NCBI GenBank assembly: GCA_045635765.1
Contig: JAZTWH010000077.1
Location: 1 to 64,000, forward strand
DNA: 64,000 nucleotides
Reading direction: 5' to 3'
Source: RGIG995 sp045635765
GTDB taxonomy: Bacteria > Bacillota > Clostridia > Oscillospirales > UBA644
How positions within the stretch are numbered: position 1 is the stretch's first letter; every line of letters begins with the position of its first letter. The position numbers and the translations under genes were made by a program. The notes beneath the pieces are model-generated. The model saw nothing but the letters and a program-made list of their open reading frames with translations, had not been told where the DNA came from and searched no databases. Positions 17,073 to 25,800 of the stretch are shown here, piece by piece.

Positions 17073-17190
17073 AAAAAATGCTCTTTTGCACCTACGAGGG
17101 CAAAAGAGCACAAAAAGCCATCCGGCTTATGAACGTTATCTTGCATCCTCGATAGGCATATTTCAGCATAAAGCACCTATTGTCTTAGGA
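17073..17190 (-). promoter_or_regulatory. Ribosomal protein L10 leader with intrinsic terminator
   Basis: On the minus strand the 5' UTR carries CAATAGGTGCTTTATGC ... GCCTATCGAGGATGC, the kink-turn-bearing L10-binding helix of the rplJ leader. It is followed by a terminator stem TGCTCTTTTGC / GCAAAAGAGCA (17079-17110) ending in TTTTTT. This is the known autoregulatory layout for rplJL in Bacillota. Confidence 0.88.
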
Positions 17191-17198
17191 ACTTGGTC

Positions 17199-17227
17199 AT
17201 TATAACACACTTTGCAAGGGATGTCAA
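17199..17227 (-). promoter_or_regulatory. Promoter of rplJ-rplL
   Basis: On the minus strand TTGACA (17222-17227) and TATAAT (17199-17204) are separated by 17 bp with TGT before the -10. The -35 overlaps the radC stop codon at 17224-17226, so radC and rplJ are packed without a gap. Confidence 0.92.
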
Positions 17228-18039
17228 GGGGTATGCTGTAAAGTTTTCTTTTTTGTCATAATATCTGCAACCATAGACTCTTGTTTGATGACAAATTGGG
17301 GCATTCCGCTGGAATCCTTCACCTGACGGACCTTATAATAGAAACGGTTTTTCCCGTCCATTTGCCCGCTGGCACCCAAAGAGACGAAGTCTCCCCTGCC
17401 GTCAAAGATCAAATGGTCCAGCAATCGGCATCCGCCGGAGGAAATTACCTTTCGGAGAGAATCGGTCACCTCGTAATCCGCCTGGGAAGGCAGAGCGATC
17501 CCCGAGGGGTGATTATGGGCAAGAACAATATCGCAGGGACTATTTTGGTATGCAAATTGATAAGCCAGCCCCTCATTGACGGGAGCAGAATCAAAGTCTC
17601 CGTTTCCGATCTCAATTTCCGCAAAGACTTCTCCTTCCTGGTCGAGAGCCATGGCAATAACGTGCTCGGCGGTTCTTCCGAAAAATTTGGAAAGATACTG
17701 TCCTCCCACGTGCTTCGGATCGTAGGCTTTGGGGCTTTTTTCGGAAAGCCGGCTCCGCAGGTCCCGGCGGAACAGTTCAAAAACCACGGGAAACAGCAGA
17801 GACGAAGTTTCGCCCATTCCGGGGACCTGAGAAATGCGGAAGGCGTCTGCACTCATCAGCTTGGAGAGAGACCCGAACCGATGCAATAAATCGTGGGCAA
17901 GGGTATTGGTGTCCTTCTGTGGGATGGCGTAAAACAACAGCAATTCCACCAGTTCGTGGTCTTCCAGGCTGTCCGGGGATTTCTTAAATCGGTTCCGCAA
18001 TCGGGCCCGGTGACCGGCGTGATGATGTTTATAAGGCAT
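17224..18039 (-). CDS. radC: RadC family protein (JAB/MPN domain)
   Basis: The 271-residue protein has an N-terminal helix-hairpin-helix region (about 1-85) and a C-terminal JAB1/MPN metalloprotease-like domain with the zinc motif HNHPSG followed by SxxD (the JAMM pattern). RadC proteins were named for DNA repair but their biochemical role is not settled. Compared with many RadC proteins it carries about 50 extra C-terminal residues after the JAMM core (the VRQVKDSSGMPQF... tail). The ATG at 18039 has AAGAGA upstream. It sits upstream of rplJ on the same strand; its stop overlaps the rplJ promoter. Confidence 0.9.
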   Translation of the reverse strand: MPYKHHHAGHRARLRNRFKKSPDSLEDHELVELLLFYAIPQKDTNTLAHDLLHRFGSLSKLMSADAFRISQVPGMGETSSLLFPVVFELFRRDLRSRLSEKSPKAYDPKHVGGQYLSKFFGRTAEHVIAMALDQEGEVFAEIEIGNGDFDSAPVNEGLAYQFAYQNSPCDIVLAHNHPSGIALPSQADYEVTDSLRKVISSGGCRLLDHLIFDGRGDFVSLGASGQMDGKNRFYYKVRQVKDSSGMPQFVIKQESMVADIMTKKKTLQHTP

Positions 18040-18100
18040 GGATGATTCTCTTTTCTATGGTTTGGGGCCCCTGACGGGCGTTCTGTTTTACGACACAATA

Positions 18101-18130
18101 CACTCCCCAAATTAAAAAACTTGGGGAGTG
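18101..18130. terminator. Hairpin after the rhamnose operon
   Basis: CACTCCCCAA and TTGGGGAGTG form a perfect 10-bp stem with a T/A-rich 10-nt loop, 19 bp past the rhaD stop. It lacks a good U-tract, so it may be a weak terminator or mRNA-end stabiliser. A related hairpin (CACCCCAA/TTGGGGTG core) lies at 22765-22804, upstream of the same operon. Confidence 0.5.
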
Positions 18131-18148
18131 AAAGCATTGGATTCCGAA

Positions 18149-18973
18149 TTATCCAAGGAAATCGTGATTCAAGGTGATTTTGAAATCCTTTTCGATGGCG
18201 AGGAAATATTCGTCGGTGATGGTTTGAAGGATGGGCTTGCCGGTGTGAAGGATGTTCAGATAGATCTGAGCAGACTTCTCAACGGTGTGCATCAGCCCGA
18301 AGGTATTGTCGAAATCGGTGCTGGCACAGAAGATCCCGTGATGGGCCCAAATGGCCACATCGAACTCCTTCATGTAATCGCTGGTTGCCTTGGCAATCTC
18401 CAGACCTCCGGGCATCATCCAGGGAAGCACGGCAACGCCGTGGGGGAAGATAATGGGGCACTCGGTCATGGTGCTCCACAGGGCACGGGAGAAGGTTTTG
18501 TTATCCAAAGGCAGAACGAAGGTCAACGCGATCACGCCCACGGGGTGGCAGTGATAAATCACACGGTAGTCGGGATTTGCGGCCTTTTTCACAGAATGGT
18601 TCATCAGATGGCTGGGGAATTCGCTGGTGGGACGGTCTTTCCCGTCGTTCAGACCCCAAACGAGACGGTAAGCGTCGCCGGCGGCATTGATTTCCGCAAT
18701 TCCGATGGCCAATTCGGGGGAAACGGTGAAATTCTGAAAGAATTTTCCGGTTCCGGTGGTCATGAAATATTCTCCGGCCAGGTTTGCGACGGTCATTCCC
18801 AAGGAAATCCATTCCCCGGGAGCGTAGAAGTAAGGACGGCAATCCTCCACCTCATCGGCCTTCATCCGATAGGTCAGGTTTCCGCCGTTGCGTTCGTGCC
18901 AGCCCTGCTTCCAGCCTTCATCGCCCAGGCGAATGAAGCCCTGCATAACATTGGTATCAAAAATGGTAGACAT
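18149..18973 (-). CDS. rhaD: L-rhamnulose-1-phosphate aldolase
   Basis: RhaD cleaves rhamnulose-1-phosphate into dihydroxyacetone phosphate and L-lactaldehyde, the last step of rhamnose breakdown. It is a class II (zinc) aldolase of 274 residues, normal for the family. Zinc ligands are visible in YHCHPVGVIAL (HxH) and in the later WAHHGIFCAS segment. The ATG at 18973 has GGAGG 7 bp upstream. It is the last gene of the rhamnose operon, 20 bp after rhaA. No lactaldehyde reductase or microcompartment gene is nearby, so lactaldehyde must be handled elsewhere. Confidence 0.95.
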   Translation of the reverse strand: MSTIFDTNVMQGFIRLGDEGWKQGWHERNGGNLTYRMKADEVEDCRPYFYAPGEWISLGMTVANLAGEYFMTTGTGKFFQNFTVSPELAIGIAEINAAGDAYRLVWGLNDGKDRPTSEFPSHLMNHSVKKAANPDYRVIYHCHPVGVIALTFVLPLDNKTFSRALWSTMTECPIIFPHGVAVLPWMMPGGLEIAKATSDYMKEFDVAIWAHHGIFCASTDFDNTFGLMHTVEKSAQIYLNILHTGKPILQTITDEYFLAIEKDFKITLNHDFLG

Positions 18974-18993
18974 GGTATTTCCTCCAATTTTTA

Positions 18994-20232
18994 TTAAACG
19001 CGCTTCAAAAGAACGTTTTTCTCATATTCCCGGACCTGAGCCAGCCATTCGACTCCTTCGGGAACGTTATTTCGGCGGCAATATTCCGCCCAAACGTCAC
19101 CGAAGGGCAGGGTCTTGGCCTCTTCGGACCAAACCAGCATATCGGTGAAGTTTCCTTCGTTCTGGGCAGCCTTCATATCGGGCTGGAGCAGGGCAAAGAG
19201 AAGGGCCTTCTGCATATTGCGGGTTCCGACGATCCAGGCGGCGATCCGATTGATGCTGGCGTCAAAGAAGTCCAGACGGATCAGGACTTTTTCGGTAGCA
19301 TCGTTGCGGACGACCCCCTTTGCGATCTCCTTCAGTTCATCGTCGAAGATCACCACGTGACCCGAGTCCCAACGGACGGGGCGGGAAACGTGGAGAGGAA
19401 TTTTATCGAAGAAGGGCAAGAGGGCGGGGATTTTATCGCTGACCACTTCCGTGGGATGGAAATGTCCGTTATCCAAAAGGTAATAGACACCGGGATGAGA
19501 AGCGGCGTAGGAAACGTAGAATTCGCCGGAGCCGACGGTGTAGGATTCCACCCCGATTCCGAAGACTTTACTTTCCACACAGTCGATGACGCCGTCCAGC
19601 TTTTCCGCAAAGATCTGATCAAGGCTGTCCTTCAGACGCATCCGGGGTCCGAGACGGTCGGCAGGAATATCCTTGTAGCCGTCGGGGATCCAAACGTTGT
19701 TCAGGCAGTGGGTTCCCAGCTCCTTGGCAAAATAAGCGGCAATGCGGCGGCAGGCAATCCCGTGGCGGATCCAGAAGCTGCGGATCTCTTCGTTGGGATG
19801 GGAAAGGGTCAGACCGTCGGCGGCCAAAGGATGGGAGAAATACGTAGGATTAAAATCCAGGCCGATGTCGTGCTTCTTGGCAAATTCCACCCATTTTGCA
19901 AAATGCTTGGGCTCAAGAGCGTCCCGGTCCACGGGCTCGCCGTCGAAAATAGCGTAGCAAGCGTGGAGATTGAGGCGCTTTTTGCCGGGAATGATCTTGT
20001 AGGCTTCTTCCAGGTCGGCCATCAATTCTTCGGGGGTCCGGGCACGGCCGGGATAATTGCCGGTGGTGTGAATTCCCCCGGTAAGGCCGGCGTCGGGGCT
20101 GGCAAAGCCGAGAACGTCGTCGCCTTGCCAGCAATGCATGCTGACGGGGATATTTTTCAGAGTCTCCAAAGCCTTTTCGGGGTCAATACCAAGGGAAAGA
20201 TACTGTTGTTTTGCACTTTCGTAACGGTTCAT
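18994..20232 (-). CDS. rhaA: L-rhamnose isomerase
   Basis: RhaA converts L-rhamnose to L-rhamnulose in the cytoplasm, using divalent metals in a TIM barrel. The 412-residue length and blocks such as MHCWQGDDVLGF, GGIHTTGNYPGRA, LDFNPTYFSHP and LLDNGHFHPTEV are typical of the family. The ATG at 20232 is chosen because AAGGAG lies 8 bp upstream; the in-frame ATG at 20247 lies upstream of that Shine-Dalgarno sequence, inside the end of rhaB. The start is 1 bp after the rhaB stop, so translation is coupled. Confidence 0.96.
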   Translation of the reverse strand: MNRYESAKQQYLSLGIDPEKALETLKNIPVSMHCWQGDDVLGFASPDAGLTGGIHTTGNYPGRARTPEELMADLEEAYKIIPGKKRLNLHACYAIFDGEPVDRDALEPKHFAKWVEFAKKHDIGLDFNPTYFSHPLAADGLTLSHPNEEIRSFWIRHGIACRRIAAYFAKELGTHCLNNVWIPDGYKDIPADRLGPRMRLKDSLDQIFAEKLDGVIDCVESKVFGIGVESYTVGSGEFYVSYAASHPGVYYLLDNGHFHPTEVVSDKIPALLPFFDKIPLHVSRPVRWDSGHVVIFDDELKEIAKGVVRNDATEKVLIRLDFFDASINRIAAWIVGTRNMQKALLFALLQPDMKAAQNEGNFTDMLVWSEEAKTLPFGDVWAEYCRRNNVPEGVEWLAQVREYEKNVLLKRV

Positions 20233-20233
20233 A

Positions 20234-22528
20234 TTATTCTCCTTCATATAGTTTCAATTCAAAGCTGTCTGCCACGGCCTGGCGGGCAGAAGAAATATCG
20301 GTAAAGACGCCTTCGCAGATCATCTGGGCCAAAATATTTCCGATGGAGGAACATTCGGTAGGACCGGCAAGGACGGGAACTCCGCAGGCTTTTGCGGTCA
20401 TATTGTCAAGGTAGTCGTCTTTGCTTCCGCCGCCGACGATGTTGATGCAATCCACCGGCAGTCCGGTAATCTCCCGGAGAAGGTTAAAATATTGTGCGTA
20501 GGCCGCGGAAAGGCCCCGGTAGATGGACTGCATGATCTCTCCGACGGTGGAGGGAACGGGCTGACCGGAATCCCGGCAATATTCTTTAATTTCCGTAATC
20601 ATACTCTCGGGAGCCAGGAACCGGGGATCGCAAACGTCCACCACAGAGGGGAAATCCTTGGCTTCTGCGGCCATATCCGCCAGCTGGCCGAAGGAGTATT
20701 TCTTATCCAACTCCCGGCGGACCGACTGCACGAACCACATACCGTTGATGTTGCGAAGATACCGAATCCGACCACCGCAGGAGCCTTCGTTGGTAAACTT
20801 GGCGTCAAAGCCGGCCTTGGAGGTGACGGCCCGATCCAGCTCCGTCCCAAGAATAGACCATGTACCGCTGGAAATATACACCATATTTTTCTTGGTAGTG
20901 GGAACGGCGAGGACTGCCGAAGCGGTATCGTGGCTTGCGGCCAAAATAACCCGGCAGGAGAAGCCGACCTTTTCCGCAATCTCTTTTTTCAGCACACCCA
21001 CTTCCCGGCAGGGCTGATGCACCGTGCCGAAGGCCTCTTTGGGGAAGCCGATCAGCTCAAGGATCTTTTCATCCCAGGTCCCGGTGGTGCAATTAAGCAT
21101 ATTGGTGGTAGAACTGTTGGTGTATTCGTTCATCTTCACGCCGGTGAGAAGGAAATTCAGGTATTCGGGAAGCATGAGGAAGGTTTTGGTCCGAGCCGCA
21201 ATTTCCGGTTCCCGCAATTTTGTTTCATACAATTGGAACAAGGTATTGATGGCCTGGGCCTGGCAGCCGGTACGCTCGTAAAGCTCCGACTCGGGCATGA
21301 GCCGGAAGAATTGTTCGGGAATACCTACCGTGCGGTTATCCCGATACGCGTAGGTCTCCCCCAGCAGGCGGTCCTTCTCGTCCAGCAGAGCGTAATCCAC
21401 GCCCCACGTGTCGATGGCCATGGTGGAAGGAATCTTCCCGATGTCCTTACAATGGCGAAGTCCGTTTACGATCTGGGTAAAGAGACGGTCGTAATCCCAG
21501 CAAAGATGTCCGTCCCGGCGAACCACGTTGTTTTCAAAGCGGTAGACTTCTTCCAGAACGATCTTTCCGTTTTCCAGGCCGCCTAAGATCAAGCGTCCGC
21601 TGGACGCACCGAGGTCGACGGCAAGATGATACTGTTTCAACAAATTCCCTCCATAACCTTCGCTTTTCCGCACCGCCGCCCGATACTCCGCAGGGGAAGT
21701 TTTCATAATCCGGCGAAAGGCACGGTTAAAGCTGGATTTTGTATTGAATCCGCTCTGCATTGCAACGTCCAGAACGGAAGCTTGCGTATTTTTCAACAGG
21801 GCCGTAGCGTAGGACACCCGCTTGAGAAGGACGTACTCCCAGGGAGAAACGCCGTTCAGATCCCGGAAAACCTTCATAAAATAGCTTCGGCTCATTCCGG
21901 CGGCCTCCGAGGCCTCGTCCACGGTAATCTGCTCCCGGAAATTGGAGTTAATATACCGAAGTCCCCGTTCCGCATCGGAGACGGTACGGACGCCGTCGAG
22001 GCGGGAACGGTGGGAATAATCATAATGACGAAGCAACAGGACCAAGATCTGCATGGTTAAGGCCCTTGCCTCCAGATCCGAAAAAGGTTCTCCTTCCGAA
22101 ACGACGGCGGAGATCCGTTCCATCAAGGTCCCTACCGCAACGTTTACGGGATTGGCTCGAGGCAAACGGGCGGAAATACCGGCGGTAGGACGAAGCAGAA
22201 AAGAGACACAGCGAAAATCATAAGTCCCTTCCGATCCGTCCCAAATAAACCGGGGATCGAACCGAATCTGCAAGAATCGGAATTCCGGCTCCGTTGCCCG
22301 AAAGGAATGGGCGGCGTGACCGGGAAAAACAAACAGATCTCCCGGGATCGCATCGGCCTCGGCCCGGTCGGACAGACAAACCCCCGCCCCGGACAGAACC
22401 CGGACCAACTCGATCTCCGGCCGGGAGGGCAGCGAAAGATCCTTGTCCTCGGGAGAAAGGGCGTGCTCGCACACCTTTACCAGGACGTTCCCTCCGTCGG
22501 AGGCGATATGGGATTCCAACAAGACCAT
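20234..22528 (-). CDS. rhaB: AraC-type regulator joined in frame to rhamnulokinase
   Basis: One open frame of 764 codons encodes two proteins. Residues 1-296 are an AraC/XylS regulator: an N-terminal cupin-like sensor, then two helix-turn-helix units (EQITVDEASEAAGMSRSYF and ASVLDVAMQSGFNTKSSF, ending SPAEYRAA). Residues 297-764 are a full FGGY rhamnulokinase (YHLAVDLGASSGRL, DTWGVDYALLD, SSGTWSILGTE, GGGSKDD), which phosphorylates rhamnulose at O1. At the join lies GGAGGG followed 7 bp later by a TTG at 21640, the natural rhaB start; so RhaB may be made separately (20234-21640, 468 aa), with or without a fusion protein. Removing one A from the A4 run at 21664-21667 would instead end the regulator at a TGA overlapping that TTG. 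ATG 22528 has AGAAGG upstream. Confidence 0.9.
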   Translation of the reverse strand: MVLLESHIASDGGNVLVKVCEHALSPEDKDLSLPSRPEIELVRVLSGAGVCLSDRAEADAIPGDLFVFPGHAAHSFRATEPEFRFLQIRFDPRFIWDGSEGTYDFRCVSFLLRPTAGISARLPRANPVNVAVGTLMERISAVVSEGEPFSDLEARALTMQILVLLLRHYDYSHRSRLDGVRTVSDAERGLRYINSNFREQITVDEASEAAGMSRSYFMKVFRDLNGVSPWEYVLLKRVSYATALLKNTQASVLDVAMQSGFNTKSSFNRAFRRIMKTSPAEYRAAVRKSEGYGGNLLKQYHLAVDLGASSGRLILGGLENGKIVLEEVYRFENNVVRRDGHLCWDYDRLFTQIVNGLRHCKDIGKIPSTMAIDTWGVDYALLDEKDRLLGETYAYRDNRTVGIPEQFFRLMPESELYERTGCQAQAINTLFQLYETKLREPEIAARTKTFLMLPEYLNFLLTGVKMNEYTNSSTTNMLNCTTGTWDEKILELIGFPKEAFGTVHQPCREVGVLKKEIAEKVGFSCRVILAASHDTASAVLAVPTTKKNMVYISSGTWSILGTELDRAVTSKAGFDAKFTNEGSCGGRIRYLRNINGMWFVQSVRRELDKKYSFGQLADMAAEAKDFPSVVDVCDPRFLAPESMITEIKEYCRDSGQPVPSTVGEIMQSIYRGLSAAYAQYFNLLREITGLPVDCINIVGGGSKDDYLDNMTAKACGVPVLAGPTECSSIGNILAQMICEGVFTDISSARQAVADSFELKLYEGE

Positions 22529-22550
22529 GGATAGCCTTCTTTCTGAGTAT

Positions 22551-22579
22551 ATTGTATCATACCCGGGGGAACAATTCAA
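22551..22579 (-). promoter_or_regulatory. Probable promoter of the rhamnose operon
   Basis: On the minus strand TTGAAT (22574-22579) and TACAAT (22551-22556) are 17 bp apart. It is weaker than the window's housekeeping promoters, as expected for an activator-dependent promoter. Nothing else is seen in 22580-22764, which is AT-rich. Confidence 0.6.
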
Positions 22580-22764
22580 CCGAAATAATATCAAATAAGG
22601 TGCAAATCGTATTTTATTTCCCCGATGCGAGAAAGTAAAAATTCAATTTTTTCACGGTTTTTAGGCATTTTTAATTCAATGGAACAGGAGAAAATCTTCT
22701 TTTCTTTTATCATACCACAAATTGCGGATTTTGTCAAGAAAAAAATTCCCCATTCCGAACAATC

Positions 22765-22804
22765 ATATGCACCCCAAAAGTTAAATGCTTCTTGGGGTGC
22801 ATAT
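22765..22804. terminator. Hairpin downstream of the 611-residue membrane protein gene
   Basis: A perfect 13-bp stem, ATATGCACCCCAA / TTGGGGTGCATAT, with a 14-nt loop, 23 bp past the stop at 22828. No U-tract follows, so termination strength is uncertain. Confidence 0.55.
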
Positions 22805-22827
22805 CACAAACGGCATGGGGATTTCAC

Positions 22828-24663
22828 TTAATTGGAAATTTCCATCTCTGCGGGATAGATGTAGAGAGAGCCCTCGGGGATTTCCTTAATGCGGTAAATA
22901 ACGCAGTCGTCCTTCCACAGAACCGTATAGCCTGCCCGGGACAATTCGGAAACGAGGGCATCGTGTTTGGCCGATATGAGCAGATAGTCGTAATACCGAA
23001 GCAGTTTCACGTCGTCGGCGATACTGTACTCGGGCTGGGCAAAATCCAAATCAAAGCACACTCGGGTCTTTAATTCGTACATCATTAAATAATAATAGAG
23101 GTCCCGTCTCCCCCGTTCGCCGTTGCACATGGCAACCTTGGAATTTCGGGGAATCACCTCCGCGGCCTGTTGCAAGGTTTCCATGACCTGGCCCCGCTCC
23201 GTCGTTGCAAACTCCGGGGGACGGATCAATTGTACGGCCTGGCCGGAAACAAGGGAAAAGAGCAACAGGGAAAGACTGAAGGGCAAAAGATGCACCCAAA
23301 GGGGTTGGTCCTGAAAAAGATTGTAAAAAACAGTTGCCACGGCCTCGGTCAGCATGGCGGTAAACAAAATCAAGGGAGTGATGATATACCGTTCAAAGGC
23401 TGCCAGATACTGGGCTTCTCCCACGGCCATAATGAAGCCGTACATAAACATCAAAGCAAAGCAATACCCCAGCAACAGCCCGTTTGCGGCGATCCAGGTG
23501 CGAAAAAGATAGGTCCCATTCTTCTTGCGGAATCGCAGAAGCAGCAGAACTGCAATGACCACCAGATTCAAAACCACAAAGAAAACTACGTAAATCTTGG
23601 AAAAATCGGAGACCTTCTCCCAAAGAGTCCTCAAAATTCCCAAATAGAAGGACGGGGTCCGTTCCCGGAAGGTTTGAACAATCCCGTGATAGGCATAGGA
23701 ATTGGTATCCGCACCGTAAGTAAGATCCCGATAGGTTTTCCACAAAAGGTACCACAATCCCGCCCCGGCAAAGGGCAGAAGGCACCACAGGCGTTTCCCT
23801 TTGGAAAAGGAGGATTTCCAAGCATCGTAGCATAAAAACAATGCAAAAAACACCAGCAGGAGCACGGAATTGCTTTTGACCAAGCTCAGAAACGTGAGAA
23901 TCGGTGTCAGAAAGGCCCAGGCAGACAAGGGGGCCGAACGGTATTCCTCCCGCAAGAACCACGCCGCAACGGCAAGAAAGCCCATCAAGGCATCCACCAA
24001 AAGATTATATACCTGCAGGGTTCCGTCATCGTAGACCAGCAAGCAGATCAAGACCGCAGAAAGCACCGAATAAAACAGAAAGCGAAAAGAAACAACCCTT
24101 CGGACCCGGAAAAAGAGCACCGACAGGGCGGCACAAGAGAAAAGGGCCTGCCCAATCAGGGCAATATGCTCCAAAGGGCCCACGAAGGTACAAAACCAAT
24201 ACAAGAAGGAGGCAGTCCCCGGAGCGTAATCCCGAAAAACTACGACCGTTTGAGCCGTGGGGAAATCGTGAAACGACAGCATTTCCGAGAGAACCGTGCC
24301 CCAATGGGAAAAGTTATCGTAATGGTAATAAGGAACGCCCCAAAGAATGGGAATAAAAATCGCCGAGGCCACGAAAAAGAAGATCAGTCCGGGAGAAATC
24401 AAAAAGGAAAGGGAAAACCGACGGTGTATGGCCAAAACAACGTAAAAAATCAGCAATCCGATTCCGCAAAAAAACAGGACCCAGGCCCCGGGTTGCAGCA
24501 AATGAATCATTCCGAGGGTAAACAATCCAACGGTCAGGGTACAAAGAGTAACGATGGGCACGAAGGCAGGTTTTAATTTCGTAACGTGAACCGTAAGACA
24601 GAACCAGCCGCAAAGGCCGGCGACAAAAGCCACAAACCGAAGTACCGTCAGGAAAACCGACAT
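22828..24663 (-). CDS. Large polytopic membrane protein, GT-C-like
   Basis: The 611-residue protein has about 12 to 14 predicted transmembrane helices over residues 1-480 and a soluble C-terminal domain of about 120 residues. The layout (large loop after the third or fourth helix containing VPYYHYDNFSHWG and FRDYAPGTASF, then more helices and a C-terminal soluble domain) resembles GT-C polyprenyl-phosphate glycosyltransferases such as the PMT/ArnT class, but I cannot name a family. The acidic residues expected for catalysis are not certain. ATG at 24663 has GGGGGAGGAG upstream. It is a single-gene transcript with its own promoter and hairpin. A role in cell-envelope glycosylation is inference. 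Confidence 0.7.
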   Translation of the reverse strand: MSVFLTVLRFVAFVAGLCGWFCLTVHVTKLKPAFVPIVTLCTLTVGLFTLGMIHLLQPGAWVLFFCGIGLLIFYVVLAIHRRFSLSFLISPGLIFFFVASAIFIPILWGVPYYHYDNFSHWGTVLSEMLSFHDFPTAQTVVVFRDYAPGTASFLYWFCTFVGPLEHIALIGQALFSCAALSVLFFRVRRVVSFRFLFYSVLSAVLICLLVYDDGTLQVYNLLVDALMGFLAVAAWFLREEYRSAPLSAWAFLTPILTFLSLVKSNSVLLLVFFALFLCYDAWKSSFSKGKRLWCLLPFAGAGLWYLLWKTYRDLTYGADTNSYAYHGIVQTFRERTPSFYLGILRTLWEKVSDFSKIYVVFFVVLNLVVIAVLLLLRFRKKNGTYLFRTWIAANGLLLGYCFALMFMYGFIMAVGEAQYLAAFERYIITPLILFTAMLTEAVATVFYNLFQDQPLWVHLLPFSLSLLLFSLVSGQAVQLIRPPEFATTERGQVMETLQQAAEVIPRNSKVAMCNGERGRRDLYYYLMMYELKTRVCFDLDFAQPEYSIADDVKLLRYYDYLLISAKHDALVSELSRAGYTVLWKDDCVIYRIKEIPEGSLYIYPAEMEISN

Positions 24664-24697
24664 CCAAACTCCTCCCCCTTTCCGTTATTATGAGCAC

Positions 24698-24726
24698 ATT
24701 GTACCATACATTCCATAAATTGTCAA
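24698..24726 (-). promoter_or_regulatory. Promoter of the 611-residue membrane protein gene
   Basis: On the minus strand TTGACA (24721-24726), 17 bp, TACAAT (24698-24703), with TGG before the -10. Confidence 0.85.
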
Positions 24727-24792
24727 TAAAGAATGATTTGCAAAATCCTTAAGAAAACCTTACAATTTCTTTTTGCGACAATTACGTTTGCA

Positions 24793-24831
24793 CAAAAAAA
24801 ACATAGAGACGAAGGTTTCCCATCGTCTCTA
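24793..24831 (-). terminator. Terminator of the ABC-2 operon
   Basis: On the minus strand TAGAGACGA pairs perfectly with TCGTCTCTA and is followed by TGTTTTTTTT, 13 bp past the stop at 24844. Confidence 0.85.
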
Positions 24832-24843
24832 CAAAAGCATTAT

Positions 24844-25788
24844 TTACAACAACGTTATGATGAGCAGCACGGCCGCAACGATAATCCAGATAAGGGAGAA
24901 CGCCACTAACACGATCCACCGCTTAAAGGCACTGGTCTTTTTCGATAATGCAAACACAATTCCCAAGATCAGCGGGGCCAAAGGCAACAGGAAGCCAAAG
25001 AGGACGAGCAGAACGTAAAATGCGATCGCCCCGGCACTCATGGGGTTGTCGCTCTCAAACCGAACCTCCAGATCCATCGTTTGCTGCAGCACCTCTTCCA
25101 GAAGGGGGACCGACTCTCTGTCGATTCGTTTTGCGTCAACCGTGCCATGGGTATTATAGTTGATGTGTCCTTCGGAATCAAAGAACCGATCGGAAATGGT
25201 ATCGTAAGAAACCTCCCAATAATACTCTCCCACGTGATAGATGGCACCGATGCAACGGGCGAAGGAGGCATCCTCGTAAAAAGCGTATATTTCGTAACAG
25301 AGAGCATCCTCCAGATTCTCAAGAGGGAAATAACTGGTCAGGGAATGTTTGATTTCATGAACGGGATATTCTGCGGCTGAGGCCCAGCCGTCAACCAGGA
25401 TTACAAAGGATTCTCCCTCCTTCCAGGATCCCTTCTCCCTCATTTCGGCCGCATCCGACCGAAGGTAAATATCGGGAACCTTGTCATTGCAGGGGTCCGT
25501 TCCATCGGGGATCAGAATCATGGTCTTTTCTTCATCCGTATAGATCCGCTGTGTTTCCAAAAATTCGCTTCCGTCATCTATTTCCACATCCTGATAGTAG
25601 GCCACTTCCGGATGATACCGGTCCAGATGATCGAACTTTTTATAACGCTTATATGTGGCACCGTTATAAGAAATGGTGTTGCGATTATAAACCGTAATGG
25701 TATAATCTTCCTTTGCATTGGCGGGGATAACCAGAAGAAAAACAAAGATGCACGCCAGAAGGAGCGTTGCCACGCGTTTCAATTTCAT
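24844..25788 (-). CDS. Secreted, C-terminally membrane-anchored protein of unknown function
   Basis: The 314-residue protein has a Sec signal peptide (MKLKRVATLLLACIFVFLLV, cleavage near ANA-KE), an extracellular domain of about 210 residues rich in Tyr and acidic residues, and two C-terminal transmembrane helices (about 252-275 and 286-312). I recognise no family. It contains DGWASAAEYPVHEIKHSL, which carries an HEIKH pair resembling a zincin HExxH, but with no other supporting motif. It is the third gene of an operon with an ABC-2 type permease and ATPase, 12 bp after the permease, so it may be a partner or a cargo-related protein of that transporter. Confidence 0.65.
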   Translation of the reverse strand: MKLKRVATLLLACIFVFLLVIPANAKEDYTITVYNRNTISYNGATYKRYKKFDHLDRYHPEVAYYQDVEIDDGSEFLETQRIYTDEEKTMILIPDGTDPCNDKVPDIYLRSDAAEMREKGSWKEGESFVILVDGWASAAEYPVHEIKHSLTSYFPLENLEDALCYEIYAFYEDASFARCIGAIYHVGEYYWEVSYDTISDRFFDSEGHINYNTHGTVDAKRIDRESVPLLEEVLQQTMDLEVRFESDNPMSAGAIAFYVLLVLFGFLLPLAPLILGIVFALSKKTSAFKRWIVLVAFSLIWIIVAAVLLIITLL

Positions 25789-25800
25789 ATCCGTCCCTCC

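Noticed and set aside
22828..24663. Assignment of the 611-residue membrane protein as a PMT/ArnT glycosyltransferase
   Set aside because: Topology is similar, but I could not identify the catalytic acidic pair or a family signature with confidence, so it is left as GT-C-like.
24844..25788. HEIKH in the anchored protein as a zinc protease site
   Set aside because: The spacing fits HExxH, but no third ligand or protease-family context is visible.
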